Below, in pieces: positions 24,958-34,233 of a DNA stretch of 64,000 nt (its first letter is position 1; each line of letters starts with the position of its first letter). The position numbers and the translations under genes are program-made. The notes beneath the pieces were generated by a model. It did not search any database and was not told the origin of the DNA. It saw only the letters and a list, made by a program, of their open reading frames with translations. The DNA is from Pseudomonadota bacterium. Lineage in GTDB: Bacteria > Pseudomonadota > Alphaproteobacteria > Rhizobiales > Xanthobacteraceae. Location of the stretch: positions 124,001 to 188,000 of the forward strand of contig JAEWHP010000032.1 of the NCBI GenBank assembly GCA_023387735.1, written 5' to 3'.

Positions 24958-26739
24958 TCAGCCGCCCTTGCCGTCTTCTTTTTTCTTGTCGGCAGACGCC
25001 GCAGAAGAGGTGTCCTCGGGCAGTCCATTGGCGAGCTTGGCCTCGATCTTCGGCAATTCCTCCGCCTCGGGTTTGAGGTCGCGGGCGTGGGCCCACTGGA
25101 ATTTCGCTTCCAGCGTCCGGCCGACGCGCCAATAGGCATCGCCGAGATGGTCGTTGATGGTCGGATCCTCGGGCTTGAGATCGATCGCGCGTTCGAGATG
25201 CTTCACCGCGTCCTCGAAATTGCCGATGCGATAGTAGGCCCAGCCGAGCGAGTCCACGATGTAGCCGTCGTCGGGACGCTGATCGACGGCACGCTTGATC
25301 ATCTTCATGCCTTCGTCGAGATTGACGCCCTGGTCGATCCAGGAATAGCCGAGATAGTTCAACACATGCGGCTGCTCGGGCTGCAGTTCGAGCGCCTTGC
25401 GCATGTCGACCTCGGCCTTGTTCCACTGCTTGGAACGCTCCAGGCAAATGCCGCGATAATAATAGGTGACCCAGGTGTTCTTGTCGGTCACGCCGGGCAT
25501 CGCATCGATCGCCAGCGAATAGGTATTGGCGCAATCGCTGAACTTCTTGCGGCCGCGCTCGATGTTGCCGAGCGCCATGATGGCCTCGATATCCTTCGGC
25601 GCCTCGGCGGTGACAGTCTTCAGGATCTTGATCGCCTCGTCGCTGCGGTCGGCGGCGTCGAGATTGGTGGCGAGTTGGATCTGCGCGTTGCGCTTGAGCG
25701 GCGAACTCGCCGGCATGCGCTCATAGACCTTGATCGCCATCGGCGGCTTCTTCACCGACTCGTAGAGATCGGCGAGCGACAGCAGCGCCAGCGGATGGTT
25801 GGGTTGCAGGTAGAGCGCAAGCTGCAGGTAGACCAGCGCCAGATCCTCGCCGCCGCGGCGGGTCAGCGTTGCGCCGATGCCGTACAGCGCCTCGGCCGCG
25901 CCGGCCTGCGCCGTATCGACCAGCGGCGACAGCTTCTTGCCGGCCCTGGTGTCGCGCAGGCCTTCCTGCACCAGCGGATGCCGCGGCAGCTTCTTGTCGA
26001 AGGCCTCGTAGATGCCGGTCGCCGCCGCGCTCTCCTTGTTGCGCGACAGCCAGCGCGCATAGGCGTCGGAAACGCGAAGCATGGAATCGTCGAGCTTGTA
26101 GGCGCGCTCGAACCGCGTCCCGGCATCCTTTTCCTTGCCCGAGATCTCGAGCATCATGCCCGTATGGAGATCCTTGAAGATCGGATACCATTCGGGCCCG
26201 GTCAGCTTGTCGATGTTGGCTACTGCAGCCTTGGCATCGCCGGCGCCATAGGTCGCCCAGCCCGACAGCAGCGTCGCGACCAGATCGGTGATCGGCCCAC
26301 GGATCGACTGATTGATGTTGACCTGGGCTGCGGCATATTTCTTCTGCTTGAGATCGCGCACGCCGACCACCAGCCGCGCCACGCGGTTGGATTTGTCCAT
26401 CGTGAGGATACGGTCGGCGAGCTTGACGGCCTCGTCGATGTCACCGTCCGCCAGCGAGGAGATGAAGGCGCGGTCGAGCAGTTCGTTGTTCTTCGGGTCG
26501 GTGCGCAGCGCCGAGCGATAGAAGGCGGCCGCCGAAGCGGCGTCACGCTCCACGCTGGCGTGGCGGGCGGCGAGATAGCTGCCGGACGTGGTGAGCGATT
26601 TCAGGTCGGCCTTGGTCGGGAATTGCGCCGCATTGTCGGCCGTGTGATCCGGCGTCTGCGCCGAAACCGCGCCGGGCGCGGCCAGCGCAGCGAAGGCAAT
26701 AGCGGCGATCGTCCAACGATTGAAACGAGTGGAAAGCAT
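24958..26739 (-). CDS. Large secreted TPR-repeat protein
   Basis: A protein of about 593 residues with a cleavable signal peptide (ends AVSAQT) and at least eight tetratricopeptide repeats, from about residue 50 to 560; clear ones include YYYRGICLERSKQWNKAEVDM and VDSLGWAYYRIGNFEDAV (each quoted in part). The C-terminus is Lys/Glu/Asp-rich and disordered. Such proteins scaffold complexes in the periplasm or outer membrane. The frame has GTG ATG at its start; ATG 26739 is used. Linked to ispE in most relatives by position rather than function. Confidence 0.88.
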   Translation of the reverse strand: MLSTRFNRWTIAAIAFAALAAPGAVSAQTPDHTADNAAQFPTKADLKSLTTSGSYLAARHASVERDAASAAAFYRSALRTDPKNNELLDRAFISSLADGDIDEAVKLADRILTMDKSNRVARLVVGVRDLKQKKYAAAQVNINQSIRGPITDLVATLLSGWATYGAGDAKAAVANIDKLTGPEWYPIFKDLHTGMMLEISGKEKDAGTRFERAYKLDDSMLRVSDAYARWLSRNKESAAATGIYEAFDKKLPRHPLVQEGLRDTRAGKKLSPLVDTAQAGAAEALYGIGATLTRRGGEDLALVYLQLALYLQPNHPLALLSLADLYESVKKPPMAIKVYERMPASSPLKRNAQIQLATNLDAADRSDEAIKILKTVTAEAPKDIEAIMALGNIERGRKKFSDCANTYSLAIDAMPGVTDKNTWVTYYYRGICLERSKQWNKAEVDMRKALELQPEQPHVLNYLGYSWIDQGVNLDEGMKMIKRAVDQRPDDGYIVDSLGWAYYRIGNFEDAVKHLERAIDLKPEDPTINDHLGDAYWRVGRTLEAKFQWAHARDLKPEAEELPKIEAKLANGLPEDTSSAASADKKKEDGKGG

Positions 26740-27016
26740 CACGGTTCGCCTAGCTCCAGGATGTACGGCATGATCTTACGATCGGATTCGTGATCGGTCT
26801 CGAATGCAAACCCACGCGGCGGCATCTCGGACTGCGACAATGCCGGTTTTGGCCTTCAACCGCAAGGATACGGGTTGGCGAATCGATTGGCAGATTAGGC
26901 CTTTAGGCCGCCGATTTGGCCAACCCTTCCCGGAAACGCTTTCACTGTGGCGGTATCGTGACCACCGACGGTATTAGGCGATCCTACCTCACGCAATCGT
27001 GGCCAGACGATCCTTT
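26740..27016. other. Intergenic stretch without a recognised gene
   Basis: Holds the presumed TPR-ispE promoter and the end of the ETF-QO transcript. I see no ORF with a ribosome site, no strong hairpin with a T-run and no known operator. Confidence 0.5.
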
Positions 27017-27060
27017 ATTACATGCCCTGATAGTTGGGATTACATGCCCTGATAGTTGGG
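27017..27060. repeat. 22-bp tandem duplication at the ETF-QO stop codon
   Basis: ATTACATGCCCTGATAGTTGGG occurs at 27017-27038 and again, base for base, at 27039-27060. The second copy encodes the last residues and stop of ETF-QO; the first repeats them beyond the stop codon. Confidence 0.97.
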
Positions 27061-28698
27061 CCCGCCACCGCCCTCAGGGGGAACCCATGTAATGTTGCCG
27101 TTCGGGTCCTTGACGTCGCAGGTCTTGCAGTGAACGCAGTTCTGGGCGTTGATCTGAAAACGCGGCCCTGTGGCCTCCTCCACCCATTCGTAGACGCCGG
27201 CCGGACAATAGCGGTTCGAAGGACCGGCATAGACATCATGCTCCGACGTCTTCTGCAGGTTCATGTCCGCGACCTTCAAATGAATCGGCTGGTCCTCTTC
27301 GTGATTGGTATTGGAGAGAAACACCGAGGACAGCTTGTCGAACGAAATCTTGCCGTCCGGCTTCGGGTAGACGATCCGGGTGTGCTCCTTCGCCGCATCC
27401 AGCGTCTTGCGGTCGGGCTTGGCATGCGATTGGGTTCCGAACAGCGAGAATCCCAACGTGTTGCACCACATGTCGAAGCCACCCAGCGCTACGCCGATGA
27501 TGGTGCCGAACTTCGACCATAGCGGCTTGACGTTGCGGACCCGGTGCAGGTCCTGACCAACCGCGGAGCCCCGCCAGGCGTTTTCGTATTCCACCAGTTC
27601 ATCGTTGGTTCGGCCGGCGCCGAGCGCGGTGGCGACGTGTTCAGCGGCGAGCATGCCGCTGCCCATCGCGTTGTGCACGCCCTTGATGCGCGGCACGTTG
27701 ACGAAGCCCGCCGCACAGCCGATCAGCGCGCCGCCCGGGAAACTCAACCGCGGCACCGACTGGTAGCCGCCTTCGGTGATGGCGCGCGCGCCGTAGGAAA
27801 GCCGCTTGCCGCCTTCGAAGACGGAGCGGACCGACGGGTGGGTCTTGAAGCGCTGGAATTCGTCGAACGGCGACAGATACGGATCGTCGTAATTGAGGTG
27901 CACGACGAAGCCGACCGCCACCTTGTTGTCGTCGTAGTGATAGAGGAACGAGCCGCCGCCGGTCGAATTGTTCAGCGGCCAGCCGAACGAATGCTGGATC
28001 AGGCCCTTCTGGTGCTTGGCGGGATCGATCTCCCAGACTTCCTTCAGGCCGATGCCGAATTTCGCCGGCTCGCTCTTGGCGTCGAGCGAGAATTTCGCGA
28101 TCAGCTGCTTGCTCAGACTGCCGCGCGCGCCTTCGGCGAACAGCGTGTATTTGCCGAGCAGCTCCATGCCGCGGGTGTAGGAATCCTTGTGGCTGCCGTC
28201 CCTGGCGATGCCCATGTCGCCGGTTGCGATCCCGCGCACCGCGCCGTTGTCGTCGTAGAGCACCTCGACCGCGGCAAAACCCGGATAGATTTCGACGCCA
28301 AGCGCTTCGGCTTTCGGCGCCAGCCAGCGGCAGACATCGCCGAGCGAGCCGATAAAGCAGTGATGATTGTTCATCAGCGGCGGCATCGCAAAATTCGGCA
28401 GCCGGATCGCGCTGGTCGCCGTCGTCCAGTAGAAGCGATCGTCCTTGACCTGGGTCTTCAGCGGACAGTCCGCGTCCTGACGCCAGTCCGGAATCAGCTT
28501 GTCGAGCGAGACCGGATCGATCACGGCGCCCGAGAGGATGTGTGCACCGACCTCGGAACCCTTCTCGACCACGACGATGCTGAGGTCGGCGTTGAGCTGC
28601 TTCAGCCGGATCGCAGCAGCCAGGCCCGATGGCCCGGCGCCCACGATCACGACGTCGAATTCCATGGATTCGCGGGGAGGAAGCTCTTCTGCACTCAT
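27040..28698 (-). CDS. Electron transfer flavoprotein-ubiquinone oxidoreductase
   Basis: A 552-residue membrane-associated flavoprotein that passes electrons from ETF (fatty-acid and amino-acid dehydrogenases) to ubiquinone. The FAD motif is VVIVGAGPSGLAAAIRL (15-31). The C-terminal 4Fe-4S domain has CPAGVYEW and CVHCKTCDVKDP, giving the four cluster cysteines. Length matches the mitochondrial and alphaproteobacterial enzyme. ATG at 28698; the gene is divergent from the uracil-DNA glycosylase. Its last six codons are duplicated just past the stop codon. Confidence 0.97.
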   Translation of the reverse strand: MSAEELPPRESMEFDVVIVGAGPSGLAAAIRLKQLNADLSIVVVEKGSEVGAHILSGAVIDPVSLDKLIPDWRQDADCPLKTQVKDDRFYWTTATSAIRLPNFAMPPLMNNHHCFIGSLGDVCRWLAPKAEALGVEIYPGFAAVEVLYDDNGAVRGIATGDMGIARDGSHKDSYTRGMELLGKYTLFAEGARGSLSKQLIAKFSLDAKSEPAKFGIGLKEVWEIDPAKHQKGLIQHSFGWPLNNSTGGGSFLYHYDDNKVAVGFVVHLNYDDPYLSPFDEFQRFKTHPSVRSVFEGGKRLSYGARAITEGGYQSVPRLSFPGGALIGCAAGFVNVPRIKGVHNAMGSGMLAAEHVATALGAGRTNDELVEYENAWRGSAVGQDLHRVRNVKPLWSKFGTIIGVALGGFDMWCNTLGFSLFGTQSHAKPDRKTLDAAKEHTRIVYPKPDGKISFDKLSSVFLSNTNHEEDQPIHLKVADMNLQKTSEHDVYAGPSNRYCPAGVYEWVEEATGPRFQINAQNCVHCKTCDVKDPNGNITWVPPEGGGGPNYQGM

Positions 28699-28825
28699 GA
28701 TCTGATCTCAGCCCAATTGAGAACGGCTCTAAGGGCTCGTTGTTTCCGATTTTCGCGCCGATAACAACCATGGAAATGCAAAGCGAGACGTTTCACTTAA
28801 GCAGTATCCATATTAGATTGGCATA

Positions 28826-29662
28826 ATGGATCTGATCCCCGAACCCGCCCCTAATATCAGGCAATTGCTGGCTTTTTATCTGGAGGGAGGGGTCGACTGC
28901 ACGCTGGGCGAGGAGCCGATCGACCGGCTTGCCGAACCCGAACTCCCCGCCGCTGCCGCGCCGGTCCGTGAGCCTGCGACGCTTCGCCCGGCGCGGGAAA
29001 TGCCGGCCGCAGCGCCGGCTGTTCCGCGCAGCGAAATAGCGCCGGCGCCGGAAGCCGCGATCGCGTCGGCACGCGAAGCGGCGCGGACCGCACCGACGCT
29101 GGAAGCGTTGCGTGCGCTCCTGGAAAGTTTTGAGGGATGCGCGCTGAAGAACACCGCGACGCGGCTGGTGTTTGCCGACGGCAATCCCGAAGCGCGCATC
29201 ATGTTCGTCGGCGAAGCCCCCGGGCGCGACGAGGATATCGAGGGCCTGCCCTTCGTCGGCCGGTCCGGCAAGCTGCTGGACCGCATGATCGCGGCGATCG
29301 GGCTCGATCGCGGCAAGGCCTATATCGCCAACGTGATTCCCTGGCGGCCGCCCGGCAACCGGACGCCGACGCCGCAGGAGACGCAGATTTGCCTGCCGTT
29401 CATCCAGCGGCAGATCGAACTCGTGAATCCCGATGTGCTGGTGACGCTCGGCAATCCGTCGACGCAGACGCTGCTGTCGACCCGCGAGGGCATCATGAAA
29501 ACCCGCGGCAAGTGGTTCGACTACGACACCGGCACGCGCACCATCCGCGCCATGGCGACGTTCCATCCGGCCTATCTGTTGCGGTCGCCGTCGTACAAGC
29601 GGATGTCGTGGCAGGATCTGCGCGCGATTGCGAAAGTGCTGGAGCAGGCGCCCTCGCCTTGA
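28826..29662 (+). CDS. Family 4 uracil-DNA glycosylase
   Basis: A 278-residue glycosylase that removes uracil from DNA. Residues 1-90 hold a short helical start and an Ala/Pro-rich linker. The catalytic domain has LVFADGNPEARIMFVGEAPG (116-135), the motif GEAPGRDEDIEGLPFVG and the C-terminal FHPAYLLRSP. It has only three cysteines in the N-terminal two thirds (DCTLG, EGCALK, QICLP), so the standard four-Cys iron-sulphur site needs checking. It lacks the KRRIH motif of UdgX. ATG at 28826; it converges with the glycosyltransferase gene. Confidence 0.92.
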   Translation: MDLIPEPAPNIRQLLAFYLEGGVDCTLGEEPIDRLAEPELPAAAAPVREPATLRPAREMPAAAPAVPRSEIAPAPEAAIASAREAARTAPTLEALRALLESFEGCALKNTATRLVFADGNPEARIMFVGEAPGRDEDIEGLPFVGRSGKLLDRMIAAIGLDRGKAYIANVIPWRPPGNRTPTPQETQICLPFIQRQIELVNPDVLVTLGNPSTQTLLSTREGIMKTRGKWFDYDTGTRTIRAMATFHPAYLLRSPSYKRMSWQDLRAIAKVLEQAPSP

Positions 29663-29672
29663 GGCTTTCGCC

Positions 29673-31181
29673 TTACGGCGCCTTCGGCCGCACGATCGCC
29701 CAGCCGACGCGTAGCGACGGCTGCCGGCCGTTCACCAGCCAATCGAAGGCGCGCGGCACTTCGGGCACCAGGCCTGGAAACCGCTGCGCGATATCGGCAG
29801 GTGGCGCGCCCGACGTATCGGAGGCGCGCCAGACCACGACGCCGCCGGTCTCGTTGAATTTCGCAACCGACAGCCACGGGGTTCGCTGCGGCGCGGCGTC
29901 GAGCAGGAGATGCGGGCGCCCCTTGTCCATCGCGATGAGGGTTGCAAGCTGGGGGTCGCCGGTCACCGCGCGCAGCCGCTGATTGGTTCGCCGCTCAAAG
30001 CTGTCGCCGAAGAAGCGCGCGATGGCGCTGGCCGGCATCGAGGTCGGCACTTCCGTGGCTCCGGTCCACGGCTGGAAGAACGTGATCGCAACAACGCCCA
30101 GAACTGGCGCCACCAGCGCCGCTGCCCAGGCCGAACGCAACAGGCGCTGACGCCGCAGATAGACGAGATCGCCGGTCGCGACGATGATGGCGAGCCCCGA
30201 CATCAGAAGCGCCACGCCCGCGCCTCCGACGACGCGATCGAGATTGAACAGGCCCCCTAGCAGGCTTCCGAACAACGCCGGCGCGATGGCGAAGAAATAG
30301 ACGAACTCGCGCGCCAGCGGATCGACGGGCGGACGATAGATGATCGGCGCATCCTCGGCGTTGCGGACGAACCAGGCCGAGTTGAGGACCACCAGCACCA
30401 GGATGCCCAGCATCGCCAGTCCGAGGCCCGCCAGCAGCGTGCCCCATTGCATGGCGCGCGCGCCGAGTTCCGATATCGCCGGCCACGACGGCATGGCGAG
30501 CGCATCGGCGCGGATCAGCCAGATCAAATAGGGCAAGACCAGCACGACGATCACCAGCAGCGCAAAGAGCGCGTCGAGCGACATCAGCGTGCGTCGGCCC
30601 CTCGGCGTGGCGGCGGCAAATCCCGCCAGCAGCAGCAACAGCCCGATCGCGGAAGATGTCGTCAGCAGCAGCAGGCCGGCTTCGATCGACCAGGCAAACC
30701 AGGCGCTGCGTCGATTTTGACCGATCAATTGCCAGGAATGCAGCAGCAGCAGCGCCCAGAGCGGCCGCGCCAGCACCAGCGGGCCGAATTCGGCGCTGGG
30801 CGCGCTGAAGGCCACGACCGTCAACGACAGCAGCACCGCAAGCACCGCCTGCTGGCTACCGACGATCGCGCGCGCCAGATGATAGAAGGTCAGGAAAGTG
30901 ACGATGGTGCAGATCTGCGCCAGCAGATAGACGCCGAACACATGATTGCCGGCTGCGCGAAAGGCAATGTCGGCCAGCCAGGACGCGAGTGGCGGACCGA
31001 GATCGGTGCCGACCTGGTACTCGCGGCCGAACGCCAGCAGCGTCGCCACATCCGCGGGCGGGCTGCGGTAGAGCAGCACGGGAAGGATCAGCCAGAGCCC
31101 GGCCTGGAGCAGCACCACGAGCCAGACCACCAGCCGCGGCCGGGCGCGGATCAGTTCGACGACGAGCGAGGTGAAGCGCAT
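29673..31181 (-). CDS. GT39/PMT-like membrane glycosyltransferase
   Basis: A 502-residue inner-membrane protein with about ten or more hydrophobic segments. The first large loop contains REYQVGTDLGPPLASWLADIA, the position where PMT/ArnT-type transferases carry their lipid-linked sugar site (part of the motif quoted). The C-terminal 100 residues are soluble and would face the periplasm. Lipid-phosphate sugars are the usual donors; the acceptor is unknown. The ATG at 31181 removes a poorly conserved upstream extension. The ends of this gene and the glycosylase are ten bases apart. Confidence 0.75.
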   Translation of the reverse strand: MRFTSLVVELIRARPRLVVWLVVLLQAGLWLILPVLLYRSPPADVATLLAFGREYQVGTDLGPPLASWLADIAFRAAGNHVFGVYLLAQICTIVTFLTFYHLARAIVGSQQAVLAVLLSLTVVAFSAPSAEFGPLVLARPLWALLLLHSWQLIGQNRRSAWFAWSIEAGLLLLTTSSAIGLLLLLAGFAAATPRGRRTLMSLDALFALLVIVVLVLPYLIWLIRADALAMPSWPAISELGARAMQWGTLLAGLGLAMLGILVLVVLNSAWFVRNAEDAPIIYRPPVDPLAREFVYFFAIAPALFGSLLGGLFNLDRVVGGAGVALLMSGLAIIVATGDLVYLRRQRLLRSAWAAALVAPVLGVVAITFFQPWTGATEVPTSMPASAIARFFGDSFERRTNQRLRAVTGDPQLATLIAMDKGRPHLLLDAAPQRTPWLSVAKFNETGGVVVWRASDTSGAPPADIAQRFPGLVPEVPRAFDWLVNGRQPSLRVGWAIVRPKAP

Positions 31182-31304
31182 GAAATGTCCGAATGCCCGG
31201 GCCGAGCCCCCTGCCCGATGACGTTTGATAGAGCCGGCCGGCCGCAGAGGCAACCATCGCGTTTTCGCGCCAGGCGATTACCGTTTGCAGCGGAAAGCGC
31301 GGTT

Positions 31305-32078
31305 TCAAACCGCCGCCGAAATCCCGGATGCGATCGATGTATCCGCCGCAAACAGGTCGGGTTCGCGTTCGACCGTCTCGGGAAAATGCTTCAGTCTCGC
31401 CGCAATCACCGGCGCGAAGAATCGGCGGTGGTGGATGCTCGGTCCTAACCGGTCCAGCGCCTCGCGATGTTCCGGCACCGCGTAGCCCTTGTGGGTTTCG
31501 AAGCCATAGCCCGGGCAATCGGCCGCCAGCGCGCACATCAGGCGGTCGCGCGTCACCTTGGCGATGATCGATGCCGCCGCGATCGACATCACGATACCAT
31601 CGCCGCCGATCACGGCGTCGCAGTCGCAGGGCGCATCGACCTTGTCGCGGCCGTCCACGAACACATGCTGCGGCATCTCCGGCAGCGCACGGACAGCGCG
31701 TGCCAAGGCCCACAGCGACGCACGCAGGATATTGTCGCGATCGATCCGCGCGGGCGAGGCAAAGGCGACGGCAAATGAGGACGTTGCGCAGATCTCCTCG
31801 AACAATTCCTCGCGGCGCTCGGCGGTCAGCCGCTTGGAATCGTCGATGCCCTTCGGGATCCGCTTCGGGTCCAGCACCACGGCGGCGGCCACCACCGGTC
31901 CTGCCAGCGGCCCGCGCCCGGCTTCATCGCAGCCGGCCACCGGCAAGACGCCACGCTTGATCAGCGCGCGCTCGCGGCGAAAGCTCGGTGGCGCAACCGC
32001 GATCACGCCCTTCGGCAACGCGGCCTTTTGCTTGCCGACACTCTTCTCGGATTTTTTGGCGGACTTGTCCCGAATCAT
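31305..32078 (-). CDS. rnhB: Ribonuclease HII
   Basis: A 257-residue enzyme that nicks RNA in RNA-DNA hybrids and at single misincorporated ribonucleotides. It has a Lys-rich N-terminal extension of about 45 residues, then PVAGCDEAGRGPLAGPVVAAAV with catalytic Asp51-Glu52, QHVFVDGRDK, and SIAAASIIAKVTRDRLM, completing the DEDD set. ATG 32078 rather than a TTG 12 codons upstream. Confidence 0.97.
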   Translation of the reverse strand: MIRDKSAKKSEKSVGKQKAALPKGVIAVAPPSFRRERALIKRGVLPVAGCDEAGRGPLAGPVVAAAVVLDPKRIPKGIDDSKRLTAERREELFEEICATSSFAVAFASPARIDRDNILRASLWALARAVRALPEMPQHVFVDGRDKVDAPCDCDAVIGGDGIVMSIAAASIIAKVTRDRLMCALAADCPGYGFETHKGYAVPEHREALDRLGPSIHHRRFFAPVIAARLKHFPETVEREPDLFAADTSIASGISAAV

Positions 32079-32173
32079 GCCGGGATGGTGCGCGAAACGA
32101 GCAAGCCCGCGCAACCGGGAACCGGGCGCAATTCCCGTTATTCAACACAGGCCGGGCGCGACGACGCAGCCCC

Positions 32174-33334
32174 TCAGAACAAACTCAATTGCTGCCCGCT
32201 CCGCTTCGGCCTGACAAAATGATCCGTGGTCAATTTCGAACGGCGCTTGTTGAGGCCGAGTTTCTCGCAGGCGATCTCGAAGCGGCGACCGATCATCCAG
32301 GCCATCGGGCCGGTCCCCTTCATCCGGGTGCCCCATTGCGAGTCGTAGTCGCGGCCGCCGCGCATGTCACGGATCAGGGTGAAGACGTGGCGGTAGCGGT
32401 CGGGATAGTTCGCCATCAGCCATTCGCGAAACAGGTCGCGCACTTCCAGCGGAAGCCTGAGCAGCACGTAGCTCGCTTCCCTGACGCCGGCATGCGCCGC
32501 CGCATCGAGAATGCGTTCGATCTCGGAATCGTTCAGCGCGGGAATCACGGGCGCGACCATCACGGTCGCGGGAATGCCGGCGGAAGACAGTTGCCGCAGC
32601 GCCTCCAGCCGTTTCGGCGGCGTCGAGGCGCGCGGCTCCATGGTGCGCGCGAGTTTGGGATCGAGCGTGGTCACTGAAATGGCGACCTTGGCCAGGTTGC
32701 GCCTGGCCATCCGCTGCAGAATGTCGATGTCGCGCGTCACCAGCGCCGATTTGGTGACGATGCCGACGGGGTGTCCGGCCTGCTCCAGCACTTCGAGGAT
32801 GCCGCGCATGATTTGGCGCTCGCGCTCGATCGGCTGGTACGGATCGGTGTTGGTCCCGATCGCGATCATGCGCGGCTCGTACCCCGATGCCGCCAGTTCC
32901 TTCTCGAGCAGTTCCGGCGCATCCGGCTTGGCGAGCAGCTTGGATTCGAAATCGAGTCCGGGCGAAAGGCCCAGATAGGCGTGGGTCGGCCGCGCGAAGC
33001 AGTAGACGCAGCCATGCTCGCAGCCGCGATAGGGATTGATGGAACGGTCGAAGCCGATATCGGGCGAGTCGTTGCGGGTGATGACCTTGCGCGAGGTATC
33101 CACCCCTACCGTGGTCTTGAACGGCGGCAGGTCTTCCAGGCTTTGCCAGCCATCGTCGAAGGCGACGCGCGCTTCGGCCTCGAACCGGCCGCTGCCATTG
33201 GACTGCGCGCCGCGACCGCGCCGCCGACCGCGCTCGATCGCGACCGCGAGTTCAGGAAAAGGGGTCGCACCCGCCGGTTCGGAGGGCGCCGTGACCGGCG
33301 GGTGCTTGAGGGCATGAGAGGATGCTCGGCTCAT
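32174..33334 (-). CDS. SplB-like radical SAM protein (PA0069 family)
   Basis: A 386-residue radical SAM enzyme of the group annotated as DNA-repair-photolyase-like (COG1533). The cluster motif is CEHGCVYC (Cys105, 109, 112) after RSINPYRG. A Glu/Arg-rich helical stretch and a partial TIM barrel follow. The last five residues are QLSLF (382-386), matching the canonical sliding-clamp-binding pentapeptide. Upstream is a LexA-type box. The family's reaction is unknown; spore photoproduct lyase is the nearest characterised member. The combination points to DNA repair rather than cofactor synthesis. ATG at 33334, complete. Confidence 0.9.
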   Translation of the reverse strand: MSRASSHALKHPPVTAPSEPAGATPFPELAVAIERGRRRGRGAQSNGSGRFEAEARVAFDDGWQSLEDLPPFKTTVGVDTSRKVITRNDSPDIGFDRSINPYRGCEHGCVYCFARPTHAYLGLSPGLDFESKLLAKPDAPELLEKELAASGYEPRMIAIGTNTDPYQPIERERQIMRGILEVLEQAGHPVGIVTKSALVTRDIDILQRMARRNLAKVAISVTTLDPKLARTMEPRASTPPKRLEALRQLSSAGIPATVMVAPVIPALNDSEIERILDAAAHAGVREASYVLLRLPLEVRDLFREWLMANYPDRYRHVFTLIRDMRGGRDYDSQWGTRMKGTGPMAWMIGRRFEIACEKLGLNKRRSKLTTDHFVRPKRSGQQLSLF

Positions 33335-33357
33335 GCCGGGAAACTAGCACATGATGA

Positions 33358-33372
33358 GAACAAATCAAGAAC
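33358..33372 (-). promoter_or_regulatory. Candidate LexA (SOS) box of the radical SAM gene
   Basis: On the minus strand, GTTC-N7-GTTC (GTTCTTGATTTGTTC), a perfect match to the direct-repeat LexA operator known in rhizobial alphaproteobacteria. It lies 24-38 bases upstream of the radical SAM ATG, a position where a repressor would block transcription. Confidence 0.65.
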
Positions 33373-33515
33373 AGGATCGAAAAGAATTCGCGAAAGAGAA
33401 GCGTGGGCGTCGGCAACCATGCCGCAAAAATCTGCACGCCTACCGCTGTTTTGAATGTGACAAGGTGATAACAGTGCCACGGTTTTTCACCGTTTGAGCC
33501 GTCGAAGCCTCATTC

Positions 33516-34088
33516 ATGCTGAGCGTGATCATCCCGACCGAAGGCATTGAGCAGCCTGCCGTGGCGACGCTGGCGGCGCTCGTACCGGGTGCTGCAGCGG
33601 GCGTGATCCGCGAGGTGCTGCTGGTCGACCGCGCCGGGACCGACGTGATCGAGCGCGTGGCCGACGTCGCCGGTTGCCACTTCCTGGCTTTCGAGGGAAC
33701 GCGCGCAGCAGCCCTCGCAGCCGGCGCGCGGGCCGCACGCTCGCCCTGGCTGATGTTCCTGCATGCCGGTGCCGTGCTCGACAGCGGCTGGATCGAAGAG
33801 ACCACGCAATTCATCCAGAGCGTCTCGAACAGCGACCGGCCGCGGGCCGGCGTGTTCCGCTATGCCCGATCGCCCTATGCCGATGCGAGGCTGCGCGACG
33901 GCTTCAAGTTCGTCGCCCGCATGATCGCAGGGCCATCGGCGGAACAAGGCCTCCTGATCGCGCGTGATCATTACGAGCGGCTTGGCGGCTACCGGCCGGA
34001 TTCGCGCCGCTCGGAGACGCGGCTCCTGCGCCAGCTCGGCCGCGCCTCGCGCACCCAGCTGCGCAGCCGGATCATGGTCGTGGCCTGA
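33516..34088 (+). CDS. Glycosyltransferase family 2-like protein
   Basis: A 190-residue protein with the GT-A beginning MLSVIIPTEG and a central SPWLMFLHAGAVLDSGWI that takes the place of the usual metal-binding DxD: the aspartate pair is reduced to His-Ala-Gly, so catalysis is doubtful. About 30-60 residues shorter than functional GT2 domains. It ends in a basic segment. Its role is unknown. ATG at 33516, divergent from the radical SAM gene, with the LexA-type box in the shared intergenic region. Confidence 0.7.
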   Translation: MLSVIIPTEGIEQPAVATLAALVPGAAAGVIREVLLVDRAGTDVIERVADVAGCHFLAFEGTRAAALAAGARAARSPWLMFLHAGAVLDSGWIEETTQFIQSVSNSDRPRAGVFRYARSPYADARLRDGFKFVARMIAGPSAEQGLLIARDHYERLGGYRPDSRRSETRLLRQLGRASRTQLRSRIMVVA

Positions 34089-34182
34089 GCGGGACACCGC
34101 AGCAGGCCCGGACTCAAAACATCGAAAACAACCCCATGCAAAGTAGGCGGCAGTGCGCCGCGGGCTTGCCACGCGAATATAC

Positions 34183-34216
34183 TTGCCAAAAGCAACTATA
34201 TCTTTGACAATGGCAA
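34183..34216. promoter_or_regulatory. Inverted repeat at the MarR-GNAT start
   Basis: TTGCCA (34183-34188) and TGGCAA (34211-34216) face each other across 22 bases of AT-rich DNA just before the ribosome site. It could be the autoregulatory operator of the MarR domain downstream. Half-site length is short, so this is tentative. Confidence 0.35.
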
Positions 34217-34233
34217 ATATCGAGGGAAGTGCC

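Noticed and set aside
24895..26793. A 632-codon plus-strand frame opposite ispE and the TPR gene
   Set aside because: Antisense shadow of two recognised genes; composition follows from their codon third positions.
27544..28764. Long plus-strand frame opposite ETF-QO
   Set aside because: Antisense shadow of a clearly real flavoprotein; no domain or ribosome site.
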